This document shows, in pieces, positions 60,776 through 64,000 of a stretch of 64,000 bases of DNA. Position numbers and translations under genes: made by a program. The notes beneath the pieces were generated by a model, which saw only the letters and a list, made by a program, of their open reading frames with translations, did no database searches and was not told the DNA's origin. Origin of the DNA: Bacillota bacterium (GTDB taxonomy: Bacteria; Bacillota; Clostridia; Christensenellales; Aristaeellaceae); NCBI GenBank assembly GCA_023411175.1, contig JAEYPB010000081.1, positions 23,086 to 87,085 on the forward strand, in the 5' to 3' direction. Every line of letters begins with the position of its first letter. The first letter of the stretch is position 1.

Positions 60776-62053
60776 TTAACCGGCGGCGTTTTTCTTGTCG
60801 TAGGCCTCCCACAGGGGGCGGTACTTCTGGACGTTGGCCTGGTGCTCCTCGCGGGTCTTGGCGAACACCGTTTCGCCCTTGGAGGGGTCGCCCGCGCAGA
60901 AGTACAGATAGCCTTCGGCGATGTACTCCATGTCCGGGTAGAGCGCCGCGGTCAGCGCCGACTTGGAGGGGTTGCAGATCGGACCTACCGGCAGGCCACC
61001 GCGGGTGTAGGTATTGTAGCCGTTTGCCGCCGACAGTTCGTCGCCGGTCAGCACCATGCGCTTGACGCCCAGCGGGTAAGCCGCGGTGGCGTCGCTGTCC
61101 AGCGTTATGACCTGGTTGAGCCGGTTGTGGAACACAGCGGAGACCTTGGCGTAGTCCTCCCGCTTTCCGGCTTCCTTCTCGATCATCGAGGCCAGAACGA
61201 TCGTCTGGTCGGAGGAGAGCTTGCTCTCGTAGAGCACCTGGTCGATCACGTTGCCCTCGTCGTCGTAGACGACCTCGGTGACCGGTTCGGTGTTGAACAC
61301 GCCGTCGGTGACGGTCTCCGTTTGCTTAAGCAGCGTGCGGATCACCGCTTCCGGGGTGCTGTTGGCGTAAATCCGGTAGGTGTCCGGCGCCAGATATCCC
61401 TCCAGCGCGTACTTGCGCTGGCTCATCGTACCGGTGTCCACGGCCTGCTGTATCTCGCGGAAATCGTTTTTGAACAGGTCGGGGCTGTTCGCAAGGGTCA
61501 AGAACTCCTTGGTGTCCTTGAGCGCGCCCTGCTTGACGAGGTAAGCGGCGATGTCCTCCACCGTCCAACCGGGGATGATCGTGATCGTCCGCTCGGTGGT
61601 CTCCGTGCCGGAGGTCAGCACCGAGATGATCTGGTTCACGTCCATGCTGGACGACAGCGGGTAGCTGCCGTACTGGATCTTGGAGGTCAGCCCCTGGAAC
61701 TGGATGATGTACTTGAAGATGCCCTTGTTGCGGATGAGCTTGTTTTCGAAGAGTTTGTTGCCGATGGTGGTGATCGATGAACCCTTCTCGATGACGAACT
61801 CCCGAACGACCGTATCATCGGGGTTTACGGGCGTGAAGAACTGGTTGTTTACAATCTGCCAGCCGCTGGCCACGATGCCCAGCACCACGATCACGCTGCA
61901 CAGAAAAACCATGACCGGCCGCAGAATCTGCCAAAGCCAGGAGTACCAGAAAAAGCCGTACTCACGGTCGCGGCGCAGCGTCTTCTGGTTGTAATACGAC
62001 GCGGACACGCCGCTTCGCGGGCGGCGCGACGAATACTGGCGGCCTTTAGCCAT
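60776..62053 (-). CDS. mltG: Endolytic transglycosylase MltG
   Basis: MltG (425 residues) cuts nascent glycan strands at the membrane. A cytoplasmic basic N-terminus, one membrane helix (about 47-65) and an outside LysM-like then catalytic domain are visible. The catalytic Glu is in SMIEKEAGK, and the family motifs are ALEGYLAPDTYRIY and NTYTRGGLPVGPICNP. GAGGAAC lies before the ATG. Confidence 0.95.
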   Translation of the reverse strand: MAKGRQYSSRRPRSGVSASYYNQKTLRRDREYGFFWYSWLWQILRPVMVFLCSVIVVLGIVASGWQIVNNQFFTPVNPDDTVVREFVIEKGSSITTIGNKLFENKLIRNKGIFKYIIQFQGLTSKIQYGSYPLSSSMDVNQIISVLTSGTETTERTITIIPGWTVEDIAAYLVKQGALKDTKEFLTLANSPDLFKNDFREIQQAVDTGTMSQRKYALEGYLAPDTYRIYANSTPEAVIRTLLKQTETVTDGVFNTEPVTEVVYDDEGNVIDQVLYESKLSSDQTIVLASMIEKEAGKREDYAKVSAVFHNRLNQVITLDSDATAAYPLGVKRMVLTGDELSAANGYNTYTRGGLPVGPICNPSKSALTAALYPDMEYIAEGYLYFCAGDPSKGETVFAKTREEHQANVQKYRPLWEAYDKKNAAG

Positions 62054-62123
62054 TTGTGTTCCTCCAAATTACCGCGCATACGGTGTTTCGCGCTTTCCTC
62101 GAGGTCGAACCCTGGACAGGGCG

Positions 62124-62477
62124 TCAGCCTTGTACCAGCATGTCCAGATCAATCCCGGCCACGTCCGCGAGGATTTTGTAGATGTCGGCCAGCATCTTTT
62201 GAAAGCGGAATTCAGCCATCAGGTAATCTCGCGCATCCTGATTGTACTGCAAAAGCGCGGCGATCTGCTGCATGCGCTGGAAGTCCTGCTCGTTCATGGT
62301 CTGCCCGGCGGCCATCGTCGCCTGCAGGCGGTACTGCAGCCGCTTGTATTCGTCCAGCAGCGCCTTGTTGGTGCCGTCGGCGTAGGCGGGCTCGCGCAGC
62401 CGCTCATACTCCCGGAATTCCTCGCTGTCGCGCATTGCGCGGGCCAGCACATGGGCCTGATCGTAGACGTTCATCAT
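62124..62477 (-). CDS. YlbF/YmcA family protein
   Basis: The 117-residue all-helical protein matches the YlbF family, which with YmcA and YaaT forms the Y-complex that modulates RNase Y processing in Bacillus. Features: MNVYDQAHVLARAMRDSEEF at the start, DEYKRLQYRLQATMAAGQ in the middle and LMAEFRFQKMLADIYKILADVAG at the end. Placed just downstream of the RNase J gene, so a role in RNA turnover is plausible. Confidence 0.85.
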   Translation of the reverse strand: MMNVYDQAHVLARAMRDSEEFREYERLREPAYADGTNKALLDEYKRLQYRLQATMAAGQTMNEQDFQRMQQIAALLQYNQDARDYLMAEFRFQKMLADIYKILADVAGIDLDMLVQG

Positions 62478-62577
62478 TCCACTCCTATATCTGGATAGTA
62501 GACGCAGAGGGCGCGGGTTTTGTTCACGTCAGGGAGAAGGGGCGGAAAACACCGCGCATGGACAGCCTCCATGTTTA

Positions 62578-62603
62578 GTTTTTGCGCCGGCTGCGCCGGC
62601 GCA
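62578..62603. terminator. Palindrome after the rnj gene
   Basis: TTTGCGCCGGC and GCCGGCGCAAA arms form a near-perfect hairpin in the gap between ylbF and rnj. No long T-run follows on either strand, so it would be a weak terminator at best, ending rnj transcripts on the minus strand. Confidence 0.4.
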
Positions 62604-62649
62604 AATGATTTCCGCAAGGCACTGCCAGTTGAGGGAGTTGGCTCGGCGC

Positions 62650-64000
62650 TCAGGTATCCACGATGATCGGAAGAATCATCGGGCTGCGCTTGATGCTTTG
62701 GTACACGTAGCGGGACACCGCATCGCGCAGGTCGTTCTTGACCCGGTTCCAGTCGCTGGGGTCGATGCGGCCGAAGTCCGTCAGCACGGCCTTCGCGGCT
62801 TCGCGGGCACCCTGCATCAGCTCGTCCGATTCGCGCACGTACACGAAGCCGCGGCTGATGACATCCGGCCCGGAGATTACGGTGCCGCTGGTGCGGTCGA
62901 TGGCCAGCACGACGATCAGCATGCCGTCCTGCGCCAGGTGCTTGCGGTCGCGCAGCACCACCGCGCCCACATCGCCGATGCCCAGGCCGTCCACCAGCAC
63001 CTCGCCGGAGGGCACGGTACCCGCGACGTTCATGCGGTTCTGGCTGAGCTCGATGATGTCGCCCACGGCTGAGATGCGCACGTTTTCGCTCTTCATGCCC
63101 ATGGATTCGGCCAGCAGCGCGTGGTGGTGCAGGTGGCGGTATTCGCCGTGTACGGGGACAAAGAAGCGCGGCTTGGTCAGCGCGTGCATCAGCCGGAGCT
63201 CCTGCTGGCAGGCGTGGCCGGATACGTGTACGTCGGCCAGCGCCTCGTAGATCACGTTGGCGCCGGTGCGCACCAGCTGGTTGATGACGCGTGAGACGCT
63301 CTTTTCGTTGCCGGGGATGGGCGTGGCGGAGATGATGACCATGTCGCTGCCCTTGATCTCCAGCTTTTTATGTTCGGCGAAGGCCATGCGGGCAAGGCCG
63401 CTCATGGGCTCGCCCTGGCTGCCGGTGGTCATGACGACGACCTCGTTGTCCTCGTAGCGGTCCAGCTCGTCCGCCTGAATTAGCCTGCCCTCCGGGATCC
63501 GCAGCTCGCCCAGCTGCATGGCGACCTTCGAAACGTTCAGCATGCTGCGACCGATCAGGCAGAATTTGCGACCGTAGCGCACGGCGGAGTCCACAACCTG
63601 TTGGATGCGGTGCACGTTGCTGGCGAACATCGCGACGATGATGCGCCCTTCCGCCTTGGCGAAGAGGTTGTTGAAGGTTTCGCCCACGGTGCGCTCGCTC
63701 ATGGTGTAGCCGGGGCGCTCCACGTTGGTGGAATCGGCCAGAAGCGCCAGCACACCCTCGTTGCCCAGTTCGGCCAGACGGCCAAGGTCGGTCACCTGGC
63801 CGTCAATGGGGGTGTAGTCCACCTTGAAGTCGCCGGTGTGCACGATGGTGCCGATGGGCGTGTGGATCGCCAGCGCGCACGCGTCGGTGATCGAATGGTT
63901 GACGTGGATGAACTCCACCGCAAACTTCCCGGCCTCGACCACATAGCCGGGCTTGACGACGTTCAGTTGAATGTCGTTGACGCGGTGCTCCTTGAGCTTG
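62650..64000 (-). CDS. rnj: Ribonuclease J, 3' part (5' end outside window)
   Basis: The frame is open to the window edge, so the N-terminal part (metal motif HxHxDH) is missing. The visible region has VNHSITDACALAIHT, HTGDFKVDYTP, LLADSTNVERPGYTMSE, the beta-CASP domain (MFASNVHRIQQVVD, GSQGEPMSGLARMA) and the C-terminal HVSGHACQQELRLMHAL with VPVHGEYRHLHHHALLAE. RNase J degrades and matures mRNA and 16S rRNA. RnjA versus RnjB cannot be decided. Confidence 0.95.
   Translation of the reverse strand, partial: KLKEHRVNDIQLNVVKPGYVVEAGKFAVEFIHVNHSITDACALAIHTPIGTIVHTGDFKVDYTPIDGQVTDLGRLAELGNEGVLALLADSTNVERPGYTMSERTVGETFNNLFAKAEGRIIVAMFASNVHRIQQVVDSAVRYGRKFCLIGRSMLNVSKVAMQLGELRIPEGRLIQADELDRYEDNEVVVMTTGSQGEPMSGLARMAFAEHKKLEIKGSDMVIISATPIPGNEKSVSRVINQLVRTGANVIYEALADVHVSGHACQQELRLMHALTKPRFFVPVHGEYRHLHHHALLAESMGMKSENVRISAVGDIIELSQNRMNVAGTVPSGEVLVDGLGIGDVGAVVLRDRKHLAQDGMLIVVLAIDRTSGTVISGPDVISRGFVYVRESDELMQGAREAAKAVLTDFGRIDPSDWNRVKNDLRDAVSRYVYQSIKRSPMILPIIVDT

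Overview
The window is a GC-rich chromosomal segment from a spore-forming, anaerobic member of the Firmicutes (Clostridia). The evidence is an intact sigma-K gene with a hydrophobic pro-sequence, a six-gene Rnf complex, RNase J, a YlbF-family protein, consensus TTGACA/TATAAT promoters with strong GGAGG ribosome binding sites, and a MurE carrying the DNPR motif of meso-diaminopimelate ligases. The high GC content and compact division cluster would fit a Christensenellales- or Oscillospirales-like gut lineage, but this placement is inference. No rRNA, tRNA, CRISPR array, transposase gene or prophage was seen.

Layout. 1-6243: tail of a DUF421 protein, an AlkD-like glycosylase, a glycine betaine ABC transporter (opuAC-opuAB-opuAA, minus strand) with its likely c-di-AMP-responsive repressor (BusR type), and a YheO-like regulator. 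6261-9082: a DUF3793-flavodoxin operon behind two identical-format inverted repeats that look like iron-regulator boxes, then an encapsulated ferritin-like cargo with its encapsulin shell. 9202-11844: alkaline phosphatase and a YibE/F membrane protein. 12138-23422: a complete branched-chain amino acid operon (ilvB-ilvN-ilvC-ilvD-leuA-cimA-leuC-leuD-leuB) preceded by a promoter, a 37-residue leader peptide that is almost half Leu/Ile/Val, and a strong intrinsic terminator. This is the layout of a ribosome-mediated attenuator. 23518-33255: DUF2232-rplI-dnaB, an NlpC/P60 cell-wall hydrolase, housekeeping genes (HAD, trmL), two tandem uracil-DNA glycosylase paralogues, and a zinc-ribbon/metallophosphoesterase pair.

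33380-46627 is the division and cell-wall cluster: mraZ, ftsL, spoVD/pbpB, murE, mraY, murD, ftsW, murA, ftsQ, ftsA, ftsZ. It lacks rsmH, murF, murG, murC and murB at their usual places. A roughly 380-bp hairpin-ended repeat and an AT-rich leader separate it from the rnfCDGEAB operon (47402-52326), which couples ferredoxin and NAD to an ion gradient.

52471-64000 is mostly minus strand: a diacylglycerol glucosyltransferase and a HAD phosphatase; a small plus-strand pair (hypoxanthine/uracil glycosylase-like protein and a membrane protein); then a sigK-nfo-like-ppk-dprA-like operon, mltG, a ylbF-family gene and the 3' part of rnj.

The most notable non-genic signals are the leader-peptide attenuator, a roughly 100-nt structured element present twice (4415-4513 and 8952-9043) whose stems differ by compensatory changes, and the paired GTTAG-N6-CTAAC boxes.
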